In this document: positions 15,928-23,888 of the stretch, piece after piece
Layout of the letters: each line of letters opens with the position of its first letter
How positions within the stretch are numbered: position 1 is the first letter of the stretch
Assembly: GCA_002010215.1 (NCBI GenBank)
Contig: MTMY01000047.1
Coordinates: 1 to 64,000 of the forward strand
Direction of reading: 5' to 3'
Source of the DNA: Archaeoglobus sp. JdFR-37
GTDB taxonomy: Archaea; Halobacteriota; Archaeoglobi; Archaeoglobales; Archaeoglobaceae
DNA: 64,000 bases
Notes under the pieces: model-generated
Database searches by the model: none
What the model saw: only the letters and a program-made list of their open reading frames with translations
Told to the model about the DNA's origin: nothing
Translations under genes and position numbers: made by a program

Positions 15928-17259
15928 TTGAGCGTGGCTGAGATGGATAAAGCAGACAAGGTGGATGAGAGGGAAAAAAGGGTGGGAATCCAAACTTTCA
16001 TAACTTCTACCCCCGGAATCAATGGTACAATAAAGATAGATCCCTCAGATTTTCACGTGGAGGAAGTAACAAAGCTTAACTTTGCAGATAATGGAAGGTA
16101 TGTCGTTATCAGGGTCAGAAAATACAATTGGGATACTCTCAATTTTGTTAGAGTTCTTTCTAACGCCCTCGGCATAAGCCAGAAGAGGATTGGATATGCT
16201 GGCACCAAGGATAAGAAGGCTGAAACTGTTCAGTATTTCACAATTTACGGTGGTAAAGACCTTCGGAACGTCAAAGCCATTGAAGAGAGGTTAAATAATA
16301 TCAAAATCAAGGATAGCGAAATCGAGGTTCTGGGAGAAAGCAACTCCCACCTTCAGCTTGGTCACCTCATCGGAAACAATTTCAGAATTAAAGTGAGAGG
16401 AATTGGTGATGGAGACAGCATCTCAGCCACCACTGAGGAGCTCACAGAAAAGGGGATTCCGAACTTTTTTGGACTCCAGAGGTTTGGAACCATCAGGTAC
16501 ATTACCCACCAGGTGGGAAAGCTGATACTGTTGGGCGATTTTAAAGAAGCGTTATGGACATACGTTGCCAAGCCTTTTGAGGGTGAGAGAGAGGAGGTTA
16601 GGCAAGTAAGGGGGGAGCTCTGGGAGAGCAGGGATGTAAAGCTTGGTTTGAGAGAACTCCCGAAATATCTGAGGTATGAACGCCTGATGCTTCAGAAGCT
16701 GAGGGAGGGAAAGAGTGAGGAGGAAGCATTGCTGAGCTTGCCAAAGAATCTCAAGATGATGTTCATACATGCCTATCAATCTTACCTTTTTAACAAACTT
16801 CTCAGTCTTCGCATCCAGGAATTTGGAACCCTCAGACACGTTGAAAAAGGGGATTTTGTCGATTTCTTCATGAGGGCTCAAGGATATCTTGTAAACAGGG
16901 AGGATTATACGGAGGTTACCGGGCTCAACTTGAAGAGGATAAGGTTTCTGGTTTCTGAAAGGAGGGCATTTCTCTGTCTTCCATTGCCGGGATACGAAAC
17001 AGAACTGTCTGGATGGTCAGGTGAGAAACTCAAAGAAATTCTTGAAGAAGAGCAGGTTGAGCTTGGGAATTTTAAGAACAAATATGATGAGTTCTCCTCC
17101 AGAGGAAGTTATAGGTGTGCAGAAATACCCTTTGACTTTAGTGTGTTCTCCTTTATACTTAACGAGCTTAACAATCACGCGGAATTCAGCTTTTTCCTGC
17201 CAAAGGGCTGTTACGCCACAGTCTTTCTGAGAGAATATGTGAAGGAGCCACTGGTCTAG
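15928..17259 (+). CDS. truD: tRNA pseudouridine(13) synthase TruD
   Basis: The 443-residue product has the TruD catalytic motif RIGYAGTKDKKA (Asp nucleophile), the conserved FHVEEV, NNFRIKVRG and 'FFGLQRFGT' motifs and the inserted TRUD domain. It converts U13 of tRNA to pseudouridine. The frame opens at TTG 15928; ATG 15943 (MDKADKVDER) is an equally good or better start since the conserved part begins near VGIQTFITSTPGI. It follows rfcL by about 50 nt. Confidence 0.92.
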   Translation: MSVAEMDKADKVDEREKRVGIQTFITSTPGINGTIKIDPSDFHVEEVTKLNFADNGRYVVIRVRKYNWDTLNFVRVLSNALGISQKRIGYAGTKDKKAETVQYFTIYGGKDLRNVKAIEERLNNIKIKDSEIEVLGESNSHLQLGHLIGNNFRIKVRGIGDGDSISATTEELTEKGIPNFFGLQRFGTIRYITHQVGKLILLGDFKEALWTYVAKPFEGEREEVRQVRGELWESRDVKLGLRELPKYLRYERLMLQKLREGKSEEEALLSLPKNLKMMFIHAYQSYLFNKLLSLRIQEFGTLRHVEKGDFVDFFMRAQGYLVNREDYTEVTGLNLKRIRFLVSERRAFLCLPLPGYETELSGWSGEKLKEILEEEQVELGNFKNKYDEFSSRGSYRCAEIPFDFSVFSFILNELNNHAEFSFFLPKGCYATVFLREYVKEPLV

Positions 17260-17301
17260 CTTTGGCGGCAGGGTTATATTCTGAACATACTGACTTTATT
17301 C

Positions 17302-17357
17302 GGGCGATGATGAAAGGACCCCGCTGAATTGTGATGAGGGTTTTGAGTTCTGAGCCC
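17302..17357 (+). ncRNA. C/D box sRNA (2'-O-methylation guide)
   Basis: All canonical elements of an archaeal C/D box sRNA occur in order in the gap between truD and ccmE: stem GGGC (17302-17305), C box ATGATGA (17307-17313), guide of 10 nt, D' box CTGA (17324-17327), 3-nt spacer, C' box GTGATGA (17331-17337), guide of 12 nt (GGGTTTTGAGTT, 17338-17349), D box CTGA (17350-17353) and closing stem GCCC (17354-17357). Length is 56 nt, typical for the class. The RNA should bind L7Ae, Nop5 and fibrillarin. The D guide complement begins AACTCAAA, which matches the universal 16S rRNA AAACTCAAAGGAATTG segment over 8 nt, so that is a possible target. Confidence 0.8.
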
Positions 17358-17372
17358 TATTTACAAAAATTA

Positions 17373-17380
17373 TTATATAT
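17373..17380 (+). promoter_or_regulatory. TATA box of the ccmE-ccmF operon
   Basis: ATTATATAT-like sequence at 17372-17380 is centred 26 nt upstream of ATG 17402, predicting a leaderless mRNA. It lies just downstream of the sRNA gene, so the two are likely transcribed separately. Confidence 0.55.
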
Positions 17381-17401
17381 CACGCCACTCTAGCATTACT
17401 T

Positions 17402-17782
17402 ATGAATGAGAAGCAAAGGCTAATGCTTGGCATAGCCGTTATAGGCTTCGTTATACTTGTTTTGGCATCATTTATGGGTAACCTCACACCTTACAAGAGC
17501 GTATCAGAGGTTGTTGCGGCAGGAAAAATGGAAAACGTTCAGGTTAATGGAACAATCGTTCCTGGTTCAACGGTTTATTATTCTGAAAACAACACCCGAA
17601 TTTTTGAGCTAACAGACGGAAAGGCCAAGATGAAGGTTGTTTTTACTGGAGCACTGACGAACTATCAGGAGGGGATTCCGGCAGTTGTCAGGGGTAGCTA
17701 CAAGAATGGAGCATTCTACGCCGAGGAAGTGCTGTTGAAGTGTCCCAGCAAGTATCAGACCATTGAGGAAGAGGGAGAGTAA
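17402..17782 (+). CDS. ccmE: CcmE-type heme chaperone with CxxxY heme-binding motif
   Basis: The 126-residue protein has one N-terminal membrane helix (about 7-27) and an OB-fold domain. The motif LLKCPSKY places Cys114 and Tyr118 where classical CcmE has HxxxY; the CxxxY form is known from archaea and some deltaproteobacteria. It should bind heme covalently at Cys114 on the outer face and pass it to the lyase CcmF, whose gene starts immediately after the stop codon. Genes for CcmA, B and C are not in the window. Confidence 0.88.
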   Translation: MNEKQRLMLGIAVIGFVILVLASFMGNLTPYKSVSEVVAAGKMENVQVNGTIVPGSTVYYSENNTRIFELTDGKAKMKVVFTGALTNYQEGIPAVVRGSYKNGAFYAEEVLLKCPSKYQTIEEEGE

Positions 17783-19744
17783 TTGGACCCGGGATATTTT
17801 CTTCTGATCCTGTCTTTACTAAGTTCAGCTTATGCAACATATGCCTTTTATTCGGGAGTGAAGAGTAGAAGAAAGCATTTGCTTGCAAGAGCTGAAAGCA
17901 CCGTTTACATTTATACTGCCCTTCTGACTCTTGCATACATTCTTCTAACATATTATTTCCTTGCCAGAGATTTTGGTCTACTCTACGTTTACAGCTATTC
18001 TGACAGGCATCTCTCAACCCTCTACACTATAAGTGCTGTGTGGGCTGGAAGAGAGGGGTCATTACTTTTGTGGGCACTGTATCTGGCAGTAATTAATTCT
18101 GCTATACTCAGGTTTGAGAAAAAGGATGCTGTAACGGCTTTTAGCCTCTCAATATCCTCTTTTGTAGTTTTATTCTTCAACATTCTTCTTCTGACACTGT
18201 CAAACCCCTTTAAACGCCTTGAATTTACACCACCTGATGGGATCGGCTTGAACCCACTACTCAGAACTCCTGAAATGGCACTCCACCCGCCGACCATCTT
18301 TTTGGGCTATGCGGCGACAACCATACCCTTCGCTTTGGTAATCTCGGCCGTGTACTTCAAAGAAGGTTGGTTGAAGAGAGCAAGGTTCTGGATTCTCTTT
18401 TCATGGCTTTTTCTGAGCATCGGCATCTTTCTTGGAGCTTGGTGGGCTTACAAAACGCTGGGATGGGGAGGTTACTGGGCCTGGGACCCGGTTGAGAATG
18501 CCTCGCTGCTGCCCTGGCTCACAGTTTCTGCATTGATCCATGGCATAATGGTGGAGGAAAGGCGAAAAGGACTGGGAGCGTGGAATTACTTTTTGGCCAT
18601 CATTTCATTTGGTCTCGTAATACTTGCAACTTTCATAACTAGAAGTGGAATCATAAGTAGCGTTCACGCCTTTGGGGAGAATCCAGAGGGATGGATGTAC
18701 TTGCTCCTCATCGTTCTTTCAACGGCAGTAGGTTTAGTTCTCTATAATTCCAGAAAAGAGCTGTTTCGCGACTCTCTCGATCTCTCGTTTAATAGGGAGA
18801 CAACAATCTTTGCCAACATCATGCTTCTGCTTCTATCAACCTTCACAATACTGCTGGGAACTCTTGCACCCTTACTTGGAGAGGACGTTCAAATCACTAG
18901 ACAGTATTATGACAGGATAGAGATACCGCTTGGAACAGCCTTGGTGATTCTGTTGGGCATCTGCGCTGCCATAAACTGGAGATCAGACAGAGATACTTTC
19001 TTAAAATCCAGTAGAGTTGCAGTTGCTGGTGGAGTCATCGCATTCATAGCGGTCTTTGCAACTACTAAGTTAATTGTAGCATCGCTGGGGGCAGCAATCT
19101 TTGCTTTCTCACTTCTTACACACATTCAGAACTTGAAAATTTCAGATACGCGAAATCCAAGGAAGTTTGGAGGATATATTACTCACATTGGGATAATCAT
19201 TCTTTTCCTTGGGGTGATGGGTTCTTGGATTTATGAGGAGAGTTACAAAAATGTGGCATTGGAACTTAACCAGCCAAAAAATGTTGGGGGATATACTCTG
19301 CTGTATAGAGACAACCAGATGGTGGATGAGCACGACAAGCTGGTTGTTACTGCTGTTGTGGAAGTTTACCGTGGAGATGAGCTGGTGGGAGTATGTAAGC
19401 CCCACTTGAAAGTGTATAAGCTCAACAGGCAGGACAGGGTTGTGAGTTCTGTAGAAATTCTCTCAAAGCCAACCCATGACATCTATATTGCCGCATCTGG
19501 GTTTTCGGAAGACCTCAAGAAAGTTTTTATAGAGCTTTATGTGGTTCCACTCATCAGTTTTGTCTGGGTAGGTTCTGTTGTTATGATGGCTGGCGGGACA
19601 TACGCTGTTTTCAGTAAGATGAGCATTACTGGGATAAATATTGCTGGAGAGGATAGAGAGGGGAGAGAGATTGGTATCGATGTAAGCAAAGATGGAAAGA
19701 CTAGTGGAAGAAAAAGCCGGAAAAAGAAGGGCAAAAAGAAATAA
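17783..19744 (+). CDS. ccmF: Cytochrome c heme lyase subunit CcmF
   Basis: The 653-residue multi-pass protein has the WWD heme-handling motif WGGYWAWDPVENASLLPW (about 228-245), an RTPEMALHPP segment with a putative heme-ligand His (about 168) and a second His in LIHGIM. It ligates heme to apocytochrome c with CcmE. Near the end one long outer domain precedes a last membrane helix and a strongly basic tail (RKSRKKKGKKK). The start is TTG 17783, directly after the ccmE stop, with GGAAGAGGGAGAG upstream. It indicates that the host makes c-type cytochromes. Confidence 0.92.
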   Translation: MDPGYFLLILSLLSSAYATYAFYSGVKSRRKHLLARAESTVYIYTALLTLAYILLTYYFLARDFGLLYVYSYSDRHLSTLYTISAVWAGREGSLLLWALYLAVINSAILRFEKKDAVTAFSLSISSFVVLFFNILLLTLSNPFKRLEFTPPDGIGLNPLLRTPEMALHPPTIFLGYAATTIPFALVISAVYFKEGWLKRARFWILFSWLFLSIGIFLGAWWAYKTLGWGGYWAWDPVENASLLPWLTVSALIHGIMVEERRKGLGAWNYFLAIISFGLVILATFITRSGIISSVHAFGENPEGWMYLLLIVLSTAVGLVLYNSRKELFRDSLDLSFNRETTIFANIMLLLLSTFTILLGTLAPLLGEDVQITRQYYDRIEIPLGTALVILLGICAAINWRSDRDTFLKSSRVAVAGGVIAFIAVFATTKLIVASLGAAIFAFSLLTHIQNLKISDTRNPRKFGGYITHIGIIILFLGVMGSWIYEESYKNVALELNQPKNVGGYTLLYRDNQMVDEHDKLVVTAVVEVYRGDELVGVCKPHLKVYKLNRQDRVVSSVEILSKPTHDIYIAASGFSEDLKKVFIELYVVPLISFVWVGSVVMMAGGTYAVFSKMSITGINIAGEDREGREIGIDVSKDGKTSGRKSRKKKGKKK

Positions 19745-19837
19745 CTAAACTCCAAAAATCATCCTCAAAGAGCCTTTAAGGCGATAAAAACTTTAAAGCG
19801 GTAAAAACGTAAAAAGAAAAATGGAAACCTCACCTAT

Positions 19838-20629
19838 TTAGAGGCTCACTTCCTCGATTATTTTGTTCATCTCCTCTGCCTTCTCTTTTAGAATGTCTAG
19901 GGCTTTTCTCATGACCGTTCTCATGGGCATCTGCCCAATGCCTTCTACCATAAAAAGGAACTTTCCCGTCTCTTCATCAATTTTTATAGCATCCAGTGGG
20001 CACTCTTTTACACACTCATAGCAGAGCGAGCACTCAATTACTTTTGCAGGAATAGCTTTTCCATTTTCCATCTCAAAAACATTTCTGGGGCAGACTTCAA
20101 TACACTTCTCGCATCCGTCGCAATCCTCAACTACTATTTCTGGGACGATTCTGTAAGCACACACTGAGACCGGCTGAAACTTCGAATGCTCCCTTCCGGT
20201 TCCCAGCCTAGCTATTGCTTCGATCATAAGCTGCTGCCCCTCGTAAAGCTGGACTACTGGGATGTTATTGTAGACAGGGGTTGTTTCAGGGTCATCGGAA
20301 ACGAAGTCTCCCGAATATACCATTTTAGGCCCTTCAACGTTTAATCTCAGACTTACTTGGCAGCTCGGGCACCCCTCGCCCCCGCATACACATTTATCCT
20401 GCATGTTGAACCTTTCAAGATCAGTCTTGAGGGGCACAAGTCCGATTCTGTGGGCAATAATCTCATCGTAAAGCAGAGATGTGTTCATGTATATGTCTAC
20501 ATAGTCCACTGCCATTGTTGGAACCAGACTTTTCATTGCTCTCCGCCATGAGTTGGCAAAGGCCGGGTTCGCCTCGGTGAGGATGAACCTGACTTTGAGG
20601 TCGTCCTCGTCGATAAACTCAACTTTCAT
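19838..20629 (-). CDS. rpo3: RNA polymerase subunit Rpo3 (RpoD) with ferredoxin domain
   Basis: The 263-residue product is the archaeal alpha-like subunit, with NSWRRAMKSLVP and HRIGLVPLKTD motifs. A ferredoxin-like insertion at about residues 165-215 has CDGCEKCIEVCP and CSLCYECVKECP, eight cysteines sufficient for two 4Fe-4S clusters, as found in euryarchaea of this group. The ATG at 20629 follows GGTG with good spacing and is preferred to GTG 20638. It is the last gene of the S13-S4-S11-Rpo3 operon. Confidence 0.95.
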   Translation of the reverse strand: MKVEFIDEDDLKVRFILTEANPAFANSWRRAMKSLVPTMAVDYVDIYMNTSLLYDEIIAHRIGLVPLKTDLERFNMQDKCVCGGEGCPSCQVSLRLNVEGPKMVYSGDFVSDDPETTPVYNNIPVVQLYEGQQLMIEAIARLGTGREHSKFQPVSVCAYRIVPEIVVEDCDGCEKCIEVCPRNVFEMENGKAIPAKVIECSLCYECVKECPLDAIKIDEETGKFLFMVEGIGQMPMRTVMRKALDILKEKAEEMNKIIEEVSL

Positions 20630-20652
20630 CTCAAACACCGCTAAAAAAGGGA

Positions 20653-21051
20653 TTAAACCCTTCTACCCCTCTTCCCACCTGGTGGGCGGGTACCATCATG
20701 GGGTATAGGTGTTACGTCTTCGATCCTCCCAATTTTCAGGCCAGCTCTGGCAAGAGCCCTGATGGCTGCCTGAGCTCCGGGGCCAGGAGTGGTATGTTTG
20801 TTGCCTCCGGGAGCTCTGACTTTTATATGCACACCCTCAATTCCCTTGTCCTTAGCCTTCTCAGCAGCTCTCAGGGCAGCCTGCATGGCTGTGTAGGGGT
20901 TACCCTCATCCCTGTCCGCCTTAACGATCATTCCGCCGCTTACTCTTGCTATCGTCTCGCTGCCGGTAATATCGGTAATCGTAATTATAGTATTGTTATA
21001 TGAAGAAAATATATGGGCTATTCCCCAGATACCCTTCTTCTTTTCAGCCAT
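20653..21051 (-). CDS. rps11: 30S ribosomal protein S11
   Basis: The 132-residue product contains the universal S11 stretches [18 protein letters not shown] and [18 protein letters not shown] at its C-terminus. It belongs to the small-subunit platform. The gene lies 1 nt after rps4 and 23 nt before rpo3. Confidence 0.98.
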   Translation of the reverse strand: MAEKKKGIWGIAHIFSSYNNTIITITDITGSETIARVSGGMIVKADRDEGNPYTAMQAALRAAEKAKDKGIEGVHIKVRAPGGNKHTTPGPGAQAAIRALARAGLKIGRIEDVTPIPHDGTRPPGGKRGRRV

Positions 21052-21052
21052 A

Positions 21053-21580
21053 CTACTCAGCCTCCATCAAACCCTTTGATGCGAAGGATGAGGTTCTGTA
21101 ATATCCGATCTTGCTCTCCTCATCCTTCTCGACAATGTAACTGGGTGCGGTTATTCTCCTTCCATCCACGGCGATGTGACCATGTACTATCATCTGTCTG
21201 GCCTGCTTTATCGTCCTCGCCAGACCCTGCCTGTACACCAGCGTCTGCAATCGCCTCTCAAGGAAGTCCTCCACGCTTAGGTTCAGGATGTCGTCAAGTG
21301 TGGCATTTTCTTCTAGCACGCCCATTCTGTTAAGTCTCCTAATGACCTGCTGTGCCTTTGCTTTCGCATATTCTCCTTCTTTGCCCGGCAGATCTATTTT
21401 GGCCAGCAAGTCTCTGGCAACTCCCCTATACTTCCTGAGGATATTCTGAAATCTCCAGAGTTCTCTTTTATTTCTCAACCCGTACTTTACAACAATCTGG
21501 ATTTCCTTCTCCAGTCTCAGCTTATCCCAAGGACGGGTTGGTGTGACGTATTTCTTTCTGTGTCTCTTTGGATCACCCAT
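21053..21580 (-). CDS. rps4: 30S ribosomal protein S4
   Basis: The 175-residue archaeal S4 has the S4 RNA-binding domain ([20 protein letters not shown] then [12 protein letters not shown]). It is a primary 16S rRNA-binding protein. The gene sits between rps13 and rps11 in the conserved archaeal order. Confidence 0.98.
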   Translation of the reverse strand: MGDPKRHRKKYVTPTRPWDKLRLEKEIQIVVKYGLRNKRELWRFQNILRKYRGVARDLLAKIDLPGKEGEYAKAKAQQVIRRLNRMGVLEENATLDDILNLSVEDFLERRLQTLVYRQGLARTIKQARQMIVHGHIAVDGRRITAPSYIVEKDEESKIGYYRTSSFASKGLMEAE

Positions 21581-21605
21581 AAATAATCACCCTAACATTT
21601 CTACA

Positions 21606-22049
21606 TTATTTCTTCCTTCTGATAACTCCAACTGTAACTCCTTTTCTCCCAGTGGAGCGTGTGCGCTGACCTCTCACTTTCTTGCCTTTAGCATGCCTTA
21701 TACCTCTATAGGCTTTCATTCTTATCAATGTTTCCACATCAACCATTCTTGCAAAGTCAACGTCTTTGCTCAGCAAATGGAGATTCTGTCCGGTATGGGG
21801 GTCTTTTCTCCTGTTCAACATCCATGGTGGAAGCGTCTCGATTTCCTCCTCCACGAACTTCTTTATCTTTTCAATCGTCTCATTGTCCAGCTCTCCAAGT
21901 TTCGCTCGTCCATCAATGCCTAACTGGTTTACCACAGCCCTCGCCATTCTTGTTCCTATACCCTTGATTCCTGTTAGCGCAAACATTACACTCTTCTTTC
22001 CATCAAGATCAGTATCCGCTATACGAACTATGTGTCTGAACTCTGCCAT
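21606..22049 (-). CDS. rps13: 30S ribosomal protein S13
   Basis: The 147-residue product has the archaeal S13 pattern: HIVRIADTDLDGKKSVM, GIKGIGTRMARAV and the basic C-terminal GQRTRSTGRKG. It is the first gene of the S13-S4-S11-Rpo3 operon. The divergent gene at 22110 shares the promoter region. Confidence 0.98.
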   Translation of the reverse strand: MAEFRHIVRIADTDLDGKKSVMFALTGIKGIGTRMARAVVNQLGIDGRAKLGELDNETIEKIKKFVEEEIETLPPWMLNRRKDPHTGQNLHLLSKDVDFARMVDVETLIRMKAYRGIRHAKGKKVRGQRTRSTGRKGVTVGVIRRKK

Positions 22050-22109
22050 GGCAATCGCCTAAGCACAGCCATAGGAAAAGGATATTTAAAGATTATGTCT
22101 ATGGAAGGT

Positions 22110-22625
22110 ATGCTCTTCTGCGGCATAGACGTGGGAAAGCGTTGTGCTGCTGCCGTGCTCGGAGAAAATCTGGTTTATGTTGGGGAGCTTGAGGAGGCTA
22201 TGAAATTCAGCTTCAAGGTAGCCGGAATTGACGCTCCACTCACCTCTGCCACAAAGTTGAGAGATTGCGATAAAGAGCTTCTGAAAATGGGAATAAAACT
22301 CTTCCCACCAGGATGGAGGGGAATGCAGATAATTGCTAAGGAGGGTATGAAGATTGCTGAAAATCTCCGCAGAATTGGGGTTGAGGTTTATGAGGTCTAT
22401 CCTTATGCAACTAGAAAAATACTATCTATTGCCCCAAATGCCAAAAAAAGTACAGCAGAGGGAAGAAGAGAAATCACAGAGGCTATAAAAAAATTCATCG
22501 ATTTGTCAGAGGATTTAAACCATCATGAGCTTGATGCAGTGATAGCAGCATTAACGGTTAAACTACTCAAAGAGGGGAAAGCGAGAACTGTTGGGAAAGA
22601 ATGTTCAATTGTTGTCCCCATCTAA
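22110..22625 (+). CDS. DUF429-type predicted RNase H-fold protein
   Basis: The 171-residue product opens with FCGIDVGKRCAAAVL, the first strand of an RNase H-like fold, followed by VAGIDAPLT and a late 'HELDAVIAALT' acidic motif; together these match DUF429 proteins, a family of predicted nucleases of unknown substrate. In-frame ATGs exist at 22095, 22101 and 22110. A TATA-like GATATTTAAA (22081-22090) is 25 nt from 22110, so that start is chosen. It is divergent from rps13 and overlaps the end of the next minus-strand gene by about 20 nt. Confidence 0.7.
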   Translation: MLFCGIDVGKRCAAAVLGENLVYVGELEEAMKFSFKVAGIDAPLTSATKLRDCDKELLKMGIKLFPPGWRGMQIIAKEGMKIAENLRRIGVEVYEVYPYATRKILSIAPNAKKSTAEGRREITEAIKKFIDLSEDLNHHELDAVIAALTVKLLKEGKARTVGKECSIVVPI

Positions 22626-22874
22626 CCTTTCCAGTTCTTCAACATTCATCTTGGGTTTTCTCTTCCAGATTGCGTAATCTTTAGCCGCAACAATAACTGG
22701 GCAGTAAGGGGGACACGCTCCGTTTAAAAGTACTCTATTTGAAAAGCAAACATCTAGGTTTGTACATGAGATCATCCTAACAGATCTCTGGTTGACATTT
22801 ACAATAACTTTGGCAACCATTCTCTTGGAAGAAACCATAAGGTTAACGGCGTTATCGAGGCCATCAATATCCAT
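22605..22874 (-). CDS. Hypothetical cysteine-containing protein, 89 aa
   Basis: I do not recognise the family. The product begins MDIDGLDNAVNLMV and contains four cysteines in the middle (SCTNLDVCFSN and GACPPYCPVIV), enough for a metal or Fe-S site, followed by a basic AIWKRKPKM. A TATA-like sequence (22905-22914, minus strand) supports ATG 22874; earlier in-frame ATGs at 22928 would lie upstream of that box. Archaeal small redox or DNA-associated proteins have such layouts, but no function is claimed. Confidence 0.5.
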   Translation of the reverse strand: MDIDGLDNAVNLMVSSKRMVAKVIVNVNQRSVRMISCTNLDVCFSNRVLLNGACPPYCPVIVAAKDYAIWKRKPKMNVEELERLDGDNN

Positions 22875-23004
22875 ATTTAACCCCCGATAATAATTACTAT
22901 TATCACCATATTTAAATTTTACCATCATGATGAAATATAGTAACGGATGAAACTATTGTTTGAGGACGGATTAAAAATTAGGTTAAGATAGAAATTACAG
23001 AAGT

Positions 23005-23694
23005 TTAATCAGAAATCTCAAAAACCTCTCCGGGTTTAAGAACAGCTACTTTCGTAGGTAGAGTCTCCTCCACTGCCTTCTTGAATTCTTCAGGATTCTG
23101 CTCTATGACGGGGAAAGTATTGTAGTGCATTGGTATAGCATATTTCGGCTTTACGAGTTCAACGGCTTTAACAGCTCCTTTTATGCCCATTGTGTACCAG
23201 TCTCCGATAGGTACCAGCATCACATCGGGCTTATGCAACTCTCCTATGAGCTGCATATCCAGAAAGACATCGGTGTCGCCGCAGTGGTAAACCTTTACTC
23301 CATCAAGCTCCACAATAACTCCAGTTGCAGTACCTGAGCTGATTATTTCATCATCTTCCTCCACATCTGCTGAATGCAAAGCATGAACCATTGTTACGCC
23401 AACTCCGGAAACTCTTGCTGTACCGCCCATGTTCATTCCCACAGTTTCCACACCTTTTCTGGCAATTATTCTGGAAAGCTCATGGATGCAGACTATAGGT
23501 GCATCATTGTTTCTGGCAATCTCAACTGCATCGCCAAGATGATCTCCATGGCCATGGGTAACAACAACCACATCTGCCTTGACATCTGCAGGTTTCAAAG
23601 GTGATAACGGATTGCCTGTCAGAAATGGGTCGATAACCACCGTTTTGCTTCCCTCAAGAATAAATGCTGCGTGTCCCAACCATCTGATTTTCAA
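23005..23694 (-). CDS. UPF0173 metal-dependent hydrolase (metallo-beta-lactamase fold)
   Basis: The 229-residue protein has the metal-binding HGHGDHLGD motif, a further His in VYHCGDTDVF and MHYNTFP near the end, which is the UPF0173 set. The enzyme is a cytosolic hydrolase of unknown natural substrate, close to UlaG and N-acyl-PE hydrolase-like proteins. It stands alone on the minus strand; its promoter shares an AT-rich region with the divergent 37-residue zinc ribbon. Confidence 0.9.
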   Translation of the reverse strand: MKIRWLGHAAFILEGSKTVVIDPFLTGNPLSPLKPADVKADVVVVTHGHGDHLGDAVEIARNNDAPIVCIHELSRIIARKGVETVGMNMGGTARVSGVGVTMVHALHSADVEEDDEIISSGTATGVIVELDGVKVYHCGDTDVFLDMQLIGELHKPDVMLVPIGDWYTMGIKGAVKAVELVKPKYAIPMHYNTFPVIEQNPEEFKKAVEETLPTKVAVLKPGEVFEISD

Positions 23695-23762
23695 AATATC
23701 ACCTCCCCCTCAATTTACATGCTTTCGAAAATTAAATATTTTTTTACCAATGCCTCACTTTT

Positions 23763-23876
23763 ATGGCAGAGAAAAAAGCAGTGTGCGGAGTATGTGGCCA
23801 CGAATGGGATGTGTGGGAAGTTAGCCAGTCAAAACTTTGCTGTCCAAAATGCGGGGCGGAACTTAAGGGAGACTGA
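23763..23876 (+). CDS. 37-residue zinc-ribbon protein
   Basis: ATG 23763 to TGA 23874-23876 encodes MAEKKAVCGVCGHEWDVW and a second Cys pair (CCPKCGAEL). The CxxC...CPxC arrangement, 19 residues apart, is a rubredoxin-like or zinc-ribbon knuckle. A TATA-like AAATTAAATATTT (23730-23742) lies about 26 nt upstream, supporting a leaderless transcript. Small archaeal zinc ribbons of this type are of unknown function. It is absent from gene lists with a 60-codon cut-off. Confidence 0.7.
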   Translation: MAEKKAVCGVCGHEWDVWEVSQSKLCCPKCGAELKGD

Positions 23877-23888
23877 TGGACCTCAAAG

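Noticed and set aside
23005-23694. Beta-lactamase (antibiotic resistance) gene
   Set aside because: The metallo-beta-lactamase fold is the UPF0173 hydrolase family, not a lactamase.
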